Of a stretch of DNA of 64,000 nt, positions 18,252 through 27,919 are shown piece after piece; positions within the stretch are counted from its first letter, which is position 1, and every line of letters starts with the position of its first letter. The translations under genes and the position numbers were made by a program. Location of the stretch: assembly GCF_047149785.1 (NCBI RefSeq), contig NZ_BAAGBE010000001.1, positions 2,542,001 through 2,606,000 of the forward strand, written 5' to 3'. A model generated the notes under the pieces. The model did no database searches. It was given only the letters and a program-made list of their open reading frames with translations, and had not been told where the DNA came from. This DNA is from Nitrobacter sp047149785. Lineage in GTDB: Bacteria > Pseudomonadota > Alphaproteobacteria > Rhizobiales > Xanthobacteraceae.

Positions 18252-19436
18252 ATGCTTTCAGCCTCGCCCACGCTGTTCCGTGATCACTATCAGGATCTCG
18301 TCGCATCGGGCGCGATCGAGGCCGACCCTGCGCAGGCGCGGGCGGCGGACGCTCTCGCCGCGCTGGACGAGCGGCTCATGGCCTACAAGCCGGCCGGCAA
18401 AGGCGGCTTTCTCGACAAGCTGTTTCATCCCGACCACGCGCCTCCTCCGAAGGGACTTTATATTTACGGCGACGTCGGGCGCGGCAAATCCATGCTGATG
18501 GACCTGTTCTTCCATGACAGCGCGGTCACGCACAAGCGCCGCGTCCATTTTCATGAGTTCATGGCCAACGTTCACGAGCGCATCTTCGCCTTTCGCCAGA
18601 GCATCGCGCGCGGCGAAATAGCCGACGCCGACGTCATTCAACTCACCGCGGCCGCGATCTTCGAGGAAGCGTGGCTTTTGTGCTTCGACGAATTCCACGT
18701 CACCGATATCGCCGATGCCATGATCCTCGGCCGCCTGTTCGCGCGCCTGTTCGAACTCGGCACGGTGGTGGTGGCGACGTCCAACGTCCCGCCCGAGAAT
18801 CTCTATGAGGGTGGCCTCAACCGCGTGCTGTTCGTGCCGTTTATCGAACAGATCGAGGAGCGCATGGAAGTGCTGCGCCTCGATGCGCGCACCGATTTCC
18901 GCATGGAAAAGCTGGCAGGCGTCACGATGTGGCTGACGCCCGCAGACGCCAAGGCCGAAGCGGCGCTCGACAAGGGTTGGGCGCTGATGACCGGCGGCGC
19001 ACCGTGCCGGCCCCGCGACATCGTGATCAAGGGCCATACCTTGCGCGTGCCGTGTTCGTCCCACGGCGTGGCCCGGTTTTCCTTCGCCGACCTCTGTGAG
19101 CAGCCGCTTGGCGCCTCCGACTATCTGCGGCTCGCGCGGGACTATCATACCCTCATCATCGATCGCATTCCGGTCATGAACGACGCCGACCGCAATGCCG
19201 CCAAGCGGTTCATCGCGCTGATCGACACGCTGTATGACAACGGCGTGAAACTGATGGCCTCGAGCGACACCGATCCATTATCGCTCTACCGCGCCACTGA
19301 GGGCTTCGAGGCGAACGAATTCAAGCGCACCTCCTCGCGCCTGATCGAGATGGGCTCGGACTCCTACCTGGCCCAGGCCCACGGCCGCAGCGATTCCGCC
19401 GCCGGCGGCTCCAGCACCGGACTGGTCGAGACATGA
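18252..19436 (+). CDS. zapE: cell-division protein ZapE, AFG1-like ATPase
   Basis: The 394-residue AFG1/LACE1-family P-loop ATPase shows LYIYGDVGRGKSMLMDLFF (Walker A, about 74-92), RVHFHEFM, and LLCFDEFHVTDIADAMIL (Walker B, about 140-157). Also present are VVATSNVPPENLYEGGLNR and DRIPVMNDADRNAAKRFIALID. In E. coli ZapE associates with the Z-ring under low oxygen; mitochondrial homologues act in respiratory-complex turnover. Its position immediately upstream of mdh is common in Rhizobiales. Length is normal. Confidence 0.95.
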   Translation: MLSASPTLFRDHYQDLVASGAIEADPAQARAADALAALDERLMAYKPAGKGGFLDKLFHPDHAPPPKGLYIYGDVGRGKSMLMDLFFHDSAVTHKRRVHFHEFMANVHERIFAFRQSIARGEIADADVIQLTAAAIFEEAWLLCFDEFHVTDIADAMILGRLFARLFELGTVVVATSNVPPENLYEGGLNRVLFVPFIEQIEERMEVLRLDARTDFRMEKLAGVTMWLTPADAKAEAALDKGWALMTGGAPCRPRDIVIKGHTLRVPCSSHGVARFSFADLCEQPLGASDYLRLARDYHTLIIDRIPVMNDADRNAAKRFIALIDTLYDNGVKLMASSDTDPLSLYRATEGFEANEFKRTSSRLIEMGSDSYLAQAHGRSDSAAGGSSTGLVET

Positions 19437-19584
19437 CGTTGATCCCGCCATTGGTCACGGGGATCGAACGCCGGACGAAACAGGAATGCACGCTGCGCGA
19501 CTTGAACGGGCAAGGCGAAAGGTCTAACCACCATCGTGTGGAGATTTTTTATCCCGCCTCTTTGCCATCAAAGGATAGGTTCCC

Positions 19585-20550
19585 ATGGCGCGCGACAAGA
19601 TCGCCTTGATCGGCTCCGGTCAGATCGGAGGGACGCTCGCTCATCTCATCGGACTGAAAGAGCTCGGCGACGTCGTGATGTTCGATATCGCCGAAGGCAT
19701 TCCGCAAGGCAAATCCCTCGATATCGCGCAGTCGTCTCCGGTGGAGGGATTCGACGCCAGGCTGACCGGCGCCAATTCCTACGAAGCGCTTGAGGGCGCC
19801 AGCGTCTGCATCGTCACCGCCGGCATCCCGCGCAAGCCGGGCATGAGCCGCGACGATCTCTTGGGCATCAATCTCAAGGTGATGGAGCAGGTCGGCGCCG
19901 GCATCAGGAAATATGCGCCCGACGCCTTCGTCATCTGCATCACCAACCCGCTCGACGCCATGGTCTGGGCGCTTCAGAAAGCCTCGAGCATACCGGCGAA
20001 GAAAATGGTCGGCATGGCCGGCGTGCTGGACTCCTCGCGCTTCCGCTATTTCCTCGCCGACGAATTCGACGTGTCGGTGGAAGACGTCACGGCTTTCGTG
20101 CTCGGCGGCCATGGCGACAGCATGGTGCCGCTGGTGAAGTACTCGACCGTGGCCGGCATTCCGCTGCCGGACCTCGTCAAGATGGGCTGGACCTCGCAGG
20201 CGCGAATCGACGAGATCGTCGAGCGCACCCGCAACGGCGGCGCGGAGATCGTCAACCTGCTGAAGACCGGCTCGGCCTTCTACGCGCCCGCGACGTCGGC
20301 GATCGCGATGGCGGAAAGCTACCTGCGCGACAAGAAGCGCGTGCTGCCGTGCGCCGCCTATCTCAACGGCGAATACGGCGTGAAGGACATGTATGTCGGC
20401 GTCCCCGTGGTGATCGGCGCCAAAGGCGTCGAGCGCGTCGTCGAAATCGAACTTGGGGGCAAGGATCGCGAGGCCTTCGACAAATCGGTCGGCGCGGTTC
20501 AGGGGCTCATCGATGCCTGCAAGAAGATCGCGCCCGATCTGCTCCGCTGA
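19585..20550 (+). CDS. mdh: malate dehydrogenase
   Basis: Mdh interconverts malate and oxaloacetate with NAD in the TCA cycle. The 321-residue protein is of the LDH-like group: IALIGSGQIGGTLAHL (NAD binding), MFDIAEGIPQGKSLDIAQ, the substrate-binding arginine in GIPRKPGMSRDDLL, the IVCITNP-like block VICITNPLDAMVW, and the active-site histidine in LGGHGDSMVPLV. It heads the TCA gene block; sucC begins 126 bp later on the same strand. Confidence 0.97.
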   Translation: MARDKIALIGSGQIGGTLAHLIGLKELGDVVMFDIAEGIPQGKSLDIAQSSPVEGFDARLTGANSYEALEGASVCIVTAGIPRKPGMSRDDLLGINLKVMEQVGAGIRKYAPDAFVICITNPLDAMVWALQKASSIPAKKMVGMAGVLDSSRFRYFLADEFDVSVEDVTAFVLGGHGDSMVPLVKYSTVAGIPLPDLVKMGWTSQARIDEIVERTRNGGAEIVNLLKTGSAFYAPATSAIAMAESYLRDKKRVLPCAAYLNGEYGVKDMYVGVPVVIGAKGVERVVEIELGGKDREAFDKSVGAVQGLIDACKKIAPDLLR

Positions 20551-20676
20551 TCGACCGCGAGGCGACTATACGCCTGCCGCTCGGCCGGAATATCCCCGGT
20601 CTGCGGCGGGTGGAGACAGGTGAGGTCGAAAATTTTCGTTGCCAATTGTCACTGCCACGCGCCGGAGACCATCGCG

Positions 20677-21876
20677 ATGAACATCCACGAGTACCAGGCC
20701 AAGGCGTTGCTGCGCGAATTCGGCGTGCCGGTCTCGCGCGGGGTGCCGGTGCTGAAGGCGTCGGAAGCCGAGGCGGCGGCCAACACGCTGGGCGGCCCGG
20801 TCTGGGTGGTGAAAAGCCAGATCCATGCAGGCGGCCGCGGCAAGGGCAAGTTCAAGGAAGCCTCCGCTGGAGACAAAGGCGGCGTCCGTCTCGCCAGGTC
20901 GGTCGCCGAGGTCAGCGAGTACGCCACACAGATGCTCGGGGCGACGCTGGTCACGGTGCAGACCGGCCCCGCCGGCAAGCGGGTCAACCGTCTCTACATC
21001 GAGGAAGGCTCCGACATCGACAAGGAGTTCTATCTCTCGGCGCTGGTCGACCGCGAGACCTCGCGGGTCGCGTTCGTGGTCTCCACCGAGGGCGGCGTCA
21101 ACATCGAGGACGTCGCCCATAAAACGCCTGAGAAGATCGTGACCTTCTCGGTCGATCCCGCCACCGGCGTCATGGCCCATCACGGCCGCACCGTCGCCAA
21201 GGCGCTGAACTTGACCGGCGACCTCGCCAAGCAGGCGGACAGGCTGGTGACGCAGCTTTACACCGCCTTCATCGCCAAGGACATGGCGCTTCTGGAGATC
21301 AACCCGCTGGTCGTCACCAGGCAAGGTGAACTGCGCGTGCTCGACGCCAAGGTGTCGTTCGACGGCAATGCGATGTTCCGCCATTCCGACGTGCTGGCGC
21401 TGCGCGACGAGACCGAGGAGGATCCCAAGGAAATCGAGGCGTCGCGCTTCGATCTGAGCTACGTCGCGCTCCACGGCGAGATCGGCTTGCATGGTCAACG
21501 GCGCCGGCCTTGCGATGGCGCCATGGACATCATCAAGCTCTACGGCATGAGCCCAGCGAACTTCCTCGACGTCGGCGGCGGCGCCACCAGGGACAAGGTC
21601 GCGGCCGCCTTCAAGATCATCACCGCGGACCCGAACGTGAAGGGCATTCTGGTCAACATCTTCGGCGGCATCATGAAATGCGACGTCATCGCCGACGGCG
21701 TCGTCGCCGCGGTGAAGCAGGTCGGCCTCAATGTCCCGCTGGTGGTTCGCCTCGAAGGCACCAACGTCGATGCCGGCAAGAAGATCATCCGCGAGTCCGG
21801 CCTCAACGTGCTGTCCGCCGACGATCTCGACGATGCCGCGCAGAAGATCGTCAAGGCCGTGAAGGGGGTCGGGTAA
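20677..21876 (+). CDS. sucC: succinyl-CoA synthetase beta subunit, with a compensated double frameshift
   Basis: SucC is the ATP-grasp subunit that, with SucD, makes ATP or GTP from succinyl-CoA. The start MNIHEYQAKALLREFGV gives 399 residues. Motifs such as VVKSQIHAGGRGKGKFKEA, EINPLVV and NIFGGIMKCD are intact. Between about residues 269 and 282 the near-invariant sequence GCMVNGAGLAMATMD is replaced by GLHGQRRRPCDGAMD. The DNA reads normally if one T is removed near 21486 and one base is added near 21521. The change lies in a conserved loop, so either the sequence has errors here or the enzyme is altered. sucD follows with no gap (taaatg). Confidence 0.93.
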   Translation: MNIHEYQAKALLREFGVPVSRGVPVLKASEAEAAANTLGGPVWVVKSQIHAGGRGKGKFKEASAGDKGGVRLARSVAEVSEYATQMLGATLVTVQTGPAGKRVNRLYIEEGSDIDKEFYLSALVDRETSRVAFVVSTEGGVNIEDVAHKTPEKIVTFSVDPATGVMAHHGRTVAKALNLTGDLAKQADRLVTQLYTAFIAKDMALLEINPLVVTRQGELRVLDAKVSFDGNAMFRHSDVLALRDETEEDPKEIEASRFDLSYVALHGEIGLHGQRRRPCDGAMDIIKLYGMSPANFLDVGGGATRDKVAAAFKIITADPNVKGILVNIFGGIMKCDVIADGVVAAVKQVGLNVPLVVRLEGTNVDAGKKIIRESGLNVLSADDLDDAAQKIVKAVKGVG

Positions 21877-22761
21877 ATGTCCGTTCTGATCGACAGGAAC
21901 ACAAAGGTCATCTGCCAGGGCTTCACCGGCAAGAACGGCACGTTTCATTCCGAGGCCGCCATCGCCTACGGCACCAAGATGGTCGGCGGCACCTCGCCGG
22001 GCAAAGGCGGCAGCAAGCACCTTGACCTGCCGGTGTTCGACACCGTCCGCGAAGCGCGCGAGGCGACCGGCGCCGACGCCAGCGTGATCTACGTTCCGCC
22101 GCAGGGCGCGGCGGACGCGATCTGCGAGGCGATCGACGCCGAGACCCCGCTGATCGTCTGCATCACCGAGGGCATTCCGGTGCTGGACATGGTGCGGGTC
22201 AAGCGCTCGCTGTCGGGATCGAAGTCGCGGCTGATCGGGCCGAATTGTCCGGGCGTGGTCACCGCCGGCGAGTGCAAGATCGGCATCATGCCGGCCAACA
22301 TCTTCAAGCCGGGCCATGTCGGCATCGTCTCCCGCTCGGGAACGCTGACCTATGAAGCGGTATTCCAGACCAGCCAGGAAGGTTTGGGGCAAACAACCGC
22401 GGTCGGCATCGGCGGCGACCCGGTCAAGGGCACCGAATTCATCGACGTGCTGGAAATGTTTCTCGCCGACCCCAAAACCACGTCGATCGTGATGATCGGC
22501 GAAATCGGCGGCTCGGCCGAGGAAGACGCCGCCCAGTTCCTGATCGACGAGGCCAGACGCGGCCGCAAGAAGCCTGTGGTCGGCTTCATCGCCGGCGTCA
22601 CCGCGCCGCCCGGCCGCCGCATGGGCCATGCCGGCGCCATCATCTCCGGCGGCAAGGGTGATGCCGCATCTAAGACCGCCGCCATGGAAGCCGCCGGCAT
22701 CATTGTCTCGCCATCCCCGGCGCGGCTTGGAAAGACCCTTGTCGAAAAATTGAAATCCTGA
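21877..22761 (+). CDS. sucD: succinyl-CoA synthetase alpha subunit
   Basis: The 294-residue alpha subunit binds CoA through its N-terminal Rossmann domain (KVICQGFTGKNGTFHSEAA, about 10-28). It carries the phosphorylated active-site histidine in RRMGHAGAIISGGKG near the C terminus. Other conserved blocks are GPNCPGVVTAGECKIGIMP and VSRSGTLTYEAV. The ATG directly abuts the sucC stop codon, so the subunits are made in a coupled 1:1 fashion. A 139 bp gap separates it from sucA. Confidence 0.97.
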   Translation: MSVLIDRNTKVICQGFTGKNGTFHSEAAIAYGTKMVGGTSPGKGGSKHLDLPVFDTVREAREATGADASVIYVPPQGAADAICEAIDAETPLIVCITEGIPVLDMVRVKRSLSGSKSRLIGPNCPGVVTAGECKIGIMPANIFKPGHVGIVSRSGTLTYEAVFQTSQEGLGQTTAVGIGGDPVKGTEFIDVLEMFLADPKTTSIVMIGEIGGSAEEDAAQFLIDEARRGRKKPVVGFIAGVTAPPGRRMGHAGAIISGGKGDAASKTAAMEAAGIIVSPSPARLGKTLVEKLKS

Positions 22762-22900
22762 TTCAGGCCTTGGTTCTTTTCGGCGCGAAGTTTCACCCCA
22801 AATAAGGTAAGTAAAAATTTCGAATTCGCGCTGATTCCGCCGCGGAATCGGCGAACGCGCCGTTTGCTATGCGCAAGACTGGAAATCGTCAGGATACGAT

Positions 22901-25858
22901 ATGTCTCGCCAGAACGCGAATGCAGCATTTGCCCTTTCCTCGTTCCTGCACGGCGTGAACGCCACCTATATCGACGGACTTTACGCCCGCTATGAGAAGG
23001 ACCCCGGCTCGGTTGATGCCGAGTGGCGGGAGTTCTTCAGCAGCCTGAAGGACGCTCCCGAGGACGTCGCGAAGAACGCGGAAGGCCCGTCCTGGGAGAA
23101 GGCGAATTGGCCTTCGACGCCACGGGACGACCTCACCTCCGCGCTCGACGGCAACTGGGCGCAGGTCGAACAGGCGGTCGGCGCCAAAATACAGGCCAGG
23201 ACAGAGGCGAAAGATTCGGCGCTGGCCGGCGTCGACGTCCATCAAGCCACCCGCGATTCGGTTCGCGCGCTGATGCTGATCCGCGCCTATCGCATGCGCG
23301 GCCACTTCCATGCCCGGCTCGATCCGCTCGGTCTCGAACCCGCGCGCGATCCCGAGGAACTCGATCCGCGCGTCTACGGCTTCACCGACGCCGACATGGA
23401 TCGCAAGATCTTCCTCGACCATGTGCTCGGCCTCGAATACGGCACGCTGCGCGAGATCGTGGCGATCTGCGAGCGCACCTATTGCCAGACGCTCGGCGTC
23501 GAGTTCATGCACATTACCAACGGCGCGCAGAAAGGCTGGATCCAGGAGCGCATCGAGGGGCCGGACAAGGAGATCAGCTTCACGCCGGAGGGCCGCCGCG
23601 CCATTCTCAAGAAGCTCGTCGAGGCGGAGGGCTTCGAGAAGTTCTGCGACGTCAAGTTCACCGGCACCAAGCGTTTCGGTCTCGACGGCGCCGAATCGCT
23701 GATTCCGGCGCTGGAGCAGATCATCAAGCGAGGCGGCAATCTCGGCGTCAAGGAAATCGTGATCGGCATGCCGCACCGCGGACGGCTGAACGTGCTGACG
23801 CAGGTGATGGGCAAGCCACACCGCGCGCTGTTCCATGAATTCAAGGGCGGCTCGGTCAATCCCGACGCCGTGGAAGGCTCGGGCGACGTCAAGTATCACC
23901 TCGGCGCCTCAAGCGACCGCGAGTTCGACAACAACCGCATCCACCTGTCGCTGACCGCCAATCCCTCGCACCTCGAGATCGTCGATCCGGTGGTACTCGG
24001 CAAGGTGCGCGCCAAGCAGGACCAGCACGGCGACCCGCCCGACCAGCGCAACTCGGTGCTGCCGCTCCTGATGCACGGCGACGCCGCCTTCGCGGGCCAG
24101 GGCGTGGTGGCGGAGTGCTTTGCGCTGTCGGACCTCAAGGGCTACCGCACCGGCGGCTCGATCCACTTCATCGTCAACAACCAGATCGGCTTCACCACCT
24201 ATCCGCGCTACTCGCGCTCATCGCCCTATCCGTCCGACGTCGCGAAGATGATCGAAGCGCCGATCTTCCACGTCAACGGCGACGATCCGGAAGCCGTGGT
24301 GTTCGCCGCCAAGGTTGCGACCGAATTCCGGCAGAAATTCCACAAGCCGGTCGTGATCGACATGTTCTGCTATCGCCGGCACGGCCACAACGAAGGCGAC
24401 GAGCCGTCGTTCACCAACCCAACGATGTATCAGAAGATTGCCGCGCATCCCTCCACGCTCGAACTGTACGCGAAGCGGCTGACCGCTGACGGCGTCATCA
24501 CCGAGGGCGAGGTCGAGAAGCTGAAAGCCGACTGGCGCGCGCGGCTCGACGCCGAGTTCGAGGGCGGCACCGGCTACAAGCCGAACAAGGCCGACTGGCT
24601 CGACGGCAAGTGGGCCGGCTTCAAGCTCGCCGACCAGGACGAGGAGCCGCGCCGCGGCGTCACCGGCGTCGACGTCGCGACGCTGAAGGAGATCGGCCGC
24701 AGCATCACCCGCGTGCCGGACGGTTTCCGCGTGCATCGCACGGTCCAGCGCTTTCTCGAAAACCGCGCCAAGGCGATCGAGGGCGGCACCGGCATCGACT
24801 GGGCGACGGCGGAGGCGCTGGCGTTCTGCTCGCTGATGCTGGAAGGCCATAACGTCCGGCTGTCGGGCCAGGACAGCGAGCGCGGCACCTTCTCGCAACG
24901 GCATTCGGTATTGTTCGACCAGCAGGACGAGAGCCGCTATACGCCGTTCAACCACCTCGGCAAGGACCAGGGCGGCTACGAAGTCATCAACTCGCTGCTG
25001 TCCGAAGAAGCGGTGCTCGGATTCGAATACGGCTATTCGCTCGCCGAGCCCAATGCGCTCACGCTATGGGAGGCGCAGTTCGGCGACTTCGCCAACGGCG
25101 CGCAGGTGGTGTTCGACCAGTTCATCTCCGCCGGCGAACGCAAGTGGCTGCGCATGTCCGGCCTCGTCTGCATGCTGCCTCACGGCTATGAAGGCCAGGG
25201 ACCGGAGCATTCCTCGGCGCGGCTGGAACGCTTCCTGCAGATGTGCGCGGAAGACAACATGCAGGTGGTCAACCTCACCACGCCCGCCAACCATTTCCAT
25301 GCGCTGCGCCGACAGTTGAAGCGCCAGATCCGCAAGCCGCTGATCATGATGACGCCGAAGTCGCTGCTGCGCCACAAGCGGGCGGTATCGCGTCTCGACG
25401 AACTCGGCACCGATACCGCCTTCCACCGCATCCTGTACGACGACGCGGTTATGCTGCCGGACCAGAAAATCAGACTGGTGGAAGACGACAATATCCGCCG
25501 CGTGGTGCTATGCTCCGGCAAGGTCTACTACGACCTCTACGAGGAACGCGAGAAACGCAACATCGACGACGTCTACCTGTTGCGGATCGAACAGTTGTAT
25601 CCGGTGCCGCTGAAGGCGCTGGTCCAGGTGCTCGGCCGCTTCAAGAACGCGGAGATCGTCTGGTGCCAGGAAGAGCCGCGCAACATGGGCGCGTGGCACT
25701 TCATCGAACCCTATCTCGAATGGATTCTCAACCAGATCGACATCCCCAACAAGCGCCCGCGTTATGCCGGCCGCGCCGCGTCCGCGGCCACCGCGACCGG
25801 ATTGATGTCGAAGCATCTCGCACAACTCAAGGCGCTTCTCGAAGAAGCACTTGGATAA
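22901..25858 (+). CDS. sucA: 2-oxoglutarate dehydrogenase E1 component
   Basis: The 985-residue thiamine-diphosphate enzyme decarboxylates 2-oxoglutarate in the OGDH complex. The N-terminal ATYIDGLYARYEKDPGSVDAE segment is the E1o-specific tail that docks to E2. Active-site blocks include IGMPHRGRLNVL, MHGDAAFAGQGVV and the ThDP/Mg region MFCYRRHGHNEGDEPSFTNP. The transketolase-like domain has SGQDSERGTFSQRH and QGPEHSSARLERFLQ. It ends EEPRNMGAW...GRAASAATATG. Length is normal, and a repeat separates it from sucB. Confidence 0.97.
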   Translation: MSRQNANAAFALSSFLHGVNATYIDGLYARYEKDPGSVDAEWREFFSSLKDAPEDVAKNAEGPSWEKANWPSTPRDDLTSALDGNWAQVEQAVGAKIQARTEAKDSALAGVDVHQATRDSVRALMLIRAYRMRGHFHARLDPLGLEPARDPEELDPRVYGFTDADMDRKIFLDHVLGLEYGTLREIVAICERTYCQTLGVEFMHITNGAQKGWIQERIEGPDKEISFTPEGRRAILKKLVEAEGFEKFCDVKFTGTKRFGLDGAESLIPALEQIIKRGGNLGVKEIVIGMPHRGRLNVLTQVMGKPHRALFHEFKGGSVNPDAVEGSGDVKYHLGASSDREFDNNRIHLSLTANPSHLEIVDPVVLGKVRAKQDQHGDPPDQRNSVLPLLMHGDAAFAGQGVVAECFALSDLKGYRTGGSIHFIVNNQIGFTTYPRYSRSSPYPSDVAKMIEAPIFHVNGDDPEAVVFAAKVATEFRQKFHKPVVIDMFCYRRHGHNEGDEPSFTNPTMYQKIAAHPSTLELYAKRLTADGVITEGEVEKLKADWRARLDAEFEGGTGYKPNKADWLDGKWAGFKLADQDEEPRRGVTGVDVATLKEIGRSITRVPDGFRVHRTVQRFLENRAKAIEGGTGIDWATAEALAFCSLMLEGHNVRLSGQDSERGTFSQRHSVLFDQQDESRYTPFNHLGKDQGGYEVINSLLSEEAVLGFEYGYSLAEPNALTLWEAQFGDFANGAQVVFDQFISAGERKWLRMSGLVCMLPHGYEGQGPEHSSARLERFLQMCAEDNMQVVNLTTPANHFHALRRQLKRQIRKPLIMMTPKSLLRHKRAVSRLDELGTDTAFHRILYDDAVMLPDQKIRLVEDDNIRRVVLCSGKVYYDLYEEREKRNIDDVYLLRIEQLYPVPLKALVQVLGRFKNAEIVWCQEEPRNMGAWHFIEPYLEWILNQIDIPNKRPRYAGRAASAATATGLMSKHLAQLKALLEEALG

Positions 25859-25872
25859 TTAATTGCGTTGCC

Positions 25873-26030
25873 ATGCCCGGTGCGCCATCAAGCATGCGCA
25901 GATTGCGTCAACCTGTCTGCGACGCGCGGGGATCCACGTCTCTGCATCGCGTCCAAGACGTGGGTAGCGGGACAGCGAGCGAAGCGGCGCCGTGCTTCGG
26001 ACGGATATGGCCGGCCATGGCCGGCAGAGG
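25873..26030. repeat. 'atgcccgg / atccacgtct' repeat unit between sucA and sucB
   Basis: A degenerate member of the palindromic family at 3416 fills most of the 192 bp sucA-sucB gap. It includes ccatgcccggtgcgcc, gggatccacgtctctgcatc, ccaagacgtgggtagcgg and the near-palindrome tatggccggccatggccgg. It could modulate relative expression of E1 and E2 by mRNA folding or processing (inference). Confidence 0.55.
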
Positions 26031-26050
26031 ATTGAGGAAGGGCTGCTCAC

Positions 26051-27355
26051 ATGACTGAGATACGCGTTCCGACGCTCGGCGAATCGGTGACCGAGGCCAC
26101 CATCGGCAAATGGTTCAAGAAGACCGGCGACACTGTCGCCGTCGACGAACCGCTGGTCGAACTCGAAACCGACAAGGTGACCATCGAAGTGCCCGCGCCC
26201 TCCGCCGGCACGCTCGGCGAGATCGTCGCCAAGGATGGCGAGACCGTCGCCGTCGGGGCGCTGCTCGGGCAGATTTCGGAAGGCGCCGCGCCCGCAAAAC
26301 CCGCGGCCGCCAGAGCTTCGGCGGGCGTCGCGCCTGAAAGCGCAACCGGACGTCCTGACCTCAAGTCGGACACAACCAAACCGATCAATGCCGGCCCGGA
26401 AGAGCCGCGGCCCAAGCCGGAAACCTCAGCGACGGAAACCTCAGCGTCTTTCGACGCGCCGCTCGCGCCTTCGGTCCGCAAGCTCTCTGCCGAGAGCGGT
26501 GTCGATGCTTCCACGGTGCCGGGTTCGGGCAAGGATGGCCGCGTCACCAAGGGCGACATGCTGGCCGCGATCGAGAGAGCGGCGTCGGCGCCGACACCGG
26601 TCAACCAGCCGGCCGCCGCGGTTCAGCTTCGCGCCCCCTCACCGCCCGACGACGCCGCCCGCGAGGAGCGCGTGAAGATGACACGGCTGCGCCAGACCAT
26701 CGCGCGCCGCCTCAAGGAAGTGCAGAACACCGCCGCGATGCTGACGACCTTCAACGAGGTCGACATGACCCATGTCATGGCGCTGCGTGCGCAGTACAAA
26801 GAGGTGTTCGAGAAAAAGCACGGCGCGAAGCTCGGCTTCATGGGCTTCTTCACGAAAGCCTGCGTTCAGGCGCTGAAGGACGTTCCCGCCGTCAATGCCG
26901 AAATCGACGGCACCGACCTGATCTACAAGAATTACTATCACATCGGCGTCGCAGTCGGCACCGACAGGGGCCTCGTTGTGCCTGTGGTGCGCGACTGCGA
27001 CCGCAAGACGATCGCCGAGATCGAGAAGAGCATCGCCGATTACGGCCGTCGCGCCCGCGACGGCCAACTCAAGATCGAGGAGATGCAGGGCGGCACCTTC
27101 ACCATCACCAACGGCGGCATCTACGGCTCGCTGATGTCGACGCCGATCCTGAACGCGCCGCAGGCCGGCATCCTCGGCATGCACAAGATCCAGGAGCGGC
27201 CGATGGCGATCGGCGGCAAGGTCGAAATCCGCCCGATGATGTATCTCGCGCTCTCCTACGATCACCGCGTCATTGATGGCAAGGAGGCCGTCACCTTCCT
27301 CGTGCGCGTCAAGGAATCGCTCGAAGACCCGGCCCGGCTGGTGCTGGATTTGTAG
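26051..27355 (+). CDS. sucB: dihydrolipoyllysine succinyltransferase, E2 of OGDH
   Basis: The 434-residue E2 has one N-terminal lipoyl domain (residues 1-80, lipoylated K42 in LETDKVTIEVP). An Ala/Pro/Thr-rich linker follows, then a peripheral-subunit-binding domain (APSVRKLSAESGVDASTVPGSGKDGRVTKGD, given here as two blocks APSVRKLSAESGVD and GSGKDGRVTKGD, about 137-170). The catalytic core holds SYDHRVIDGKEAV with the active-site His and Asp. It transfers the succinyl group to CoA. Downstream lies a small unknown gene, then lpdA. Confidence 0.97.
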   Translation: MTEIRVPTLGESVTEATIGKWFKKTGDTVAVDEPLVELETDKVTIEVPAPSAGTLGEIVAKDGETVAVGALLGQISEGAAPAKPAAARASAGVAPESATGRPDLKSDTTKPINAGPEEPRPKPETSATETSASFDAPLAPSVRKLSAESGVDASTVPGSGKDGRVTKGDMLAAIERAASAPTPVNQPAAAVQLRAPSPPDDAAREERVKMTRLRQTIARRLKEVQNTAAMLTTFNEVDMTHVMALRAQYKEVFEKKHGAKLGFMGFFTKACVQALKDVPAVNAEIDGTDLIYKNYYHIGVAVGTDRGLVVPVVRDCDRKTIAEIEKSIADYGRRARDGQLKIEEMQGGTFTITNGGIYGSLMSTPILNAPQAGILGMHKIQERPMAIGGKVEIRPMMYLALSYDHRVIDGKEAVTFLVRVKESLEDPARLVLDL

Positions 27356-27374
27356 TTCAAGCAAGGGGGATCAC

Positions 27375-27875
27375 ATGACGCAAATCCTGCTGAAGTCCGA
27401 TACCAAAGCCACCGAGTTCGGTCATTTGACCTCAATCGATCTGGAGTTGAATGCGGTCATTCTGGAACTGGTTTACCTGGCCTGCCTGAGCTTTGAGCAC
27501 GGAGAATCCGCCGCACATATTTATGTCTCCGAATACGGCGGAGAAATTAAAAGCATCGACCGTGAAAACCCCTTCAACGCTCTGGGATCTTTCGAGAACA
27601 TTTCGAAAAAATCAGCAGACTGGGTCTTGTCGCGAACGCTGTTCTACCATGACAACCAGAGGCGACGGGCAAGAGCCGACCAGGAAAACACGAAAGCTGA
27701 AGGCAAGCATCAACCGGCGATCGAGAAAAAGCTCGGCAACCTCGACAAGGCGCACGCTTTGAGGCGGAAGATGATCACCGACGGAGCCGATCCCGACGAA
27801 CTCAACCGGCTCGTCGGCGGATTGCTCTTCGACCAGCGTGCAAAATTGCTCTCCGTAGCGGACCAAACGGATTGA
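27375..27875 (+). CDS. unknown protein inserted between sucB and lpdA
   Basis: The 166-residue product, MTQILLKSDTKATEFGHLTS onward, has no family I recognise. It is soluble and mildly acidic in the first half. The second half is strongly charged (RRRARADQENTKAEGKH, then KLGNLDKAHALRRKM) and probably helical. There is no signal peptide or membrane segment. A good ribosome-binding site, aaggggga, precedes the ATG. Its third positions are visibly richer in A/T than the flanking sucB and lpdA, suggesting acquisition. It begins 19 bp after sucB and ends 44 bp before lpdA, so it is very likely cotranscribed with the OGDH genes. Confidence 0.75.
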   Translation: MTQILLKSDTKATEFGHLTSIDLELNAVILELVYLACLSFEHGESAAHIYVSEYGGEIKSIDRENPFNALGSFENISKKSADWVLSRTLFYHDNQRRRARADQENTKAEGKHQPAIEKKLGNLDKAHALRRKMITDGADPDELNRLVGGLLFDQRAKLLSVADQTD

Positions 27876-27919
27876 GAGGCGCCATGCGTCACAAGGATTG
27901 AAACGATAGGATCGAGACC

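Noticed and set aside
20566..22629. 687-codon minus-strand frame opposite sucC and sucD
   Set aside because: It is a GC-driven antisense frame without similarity to any family; the plus-strand genes are certain.
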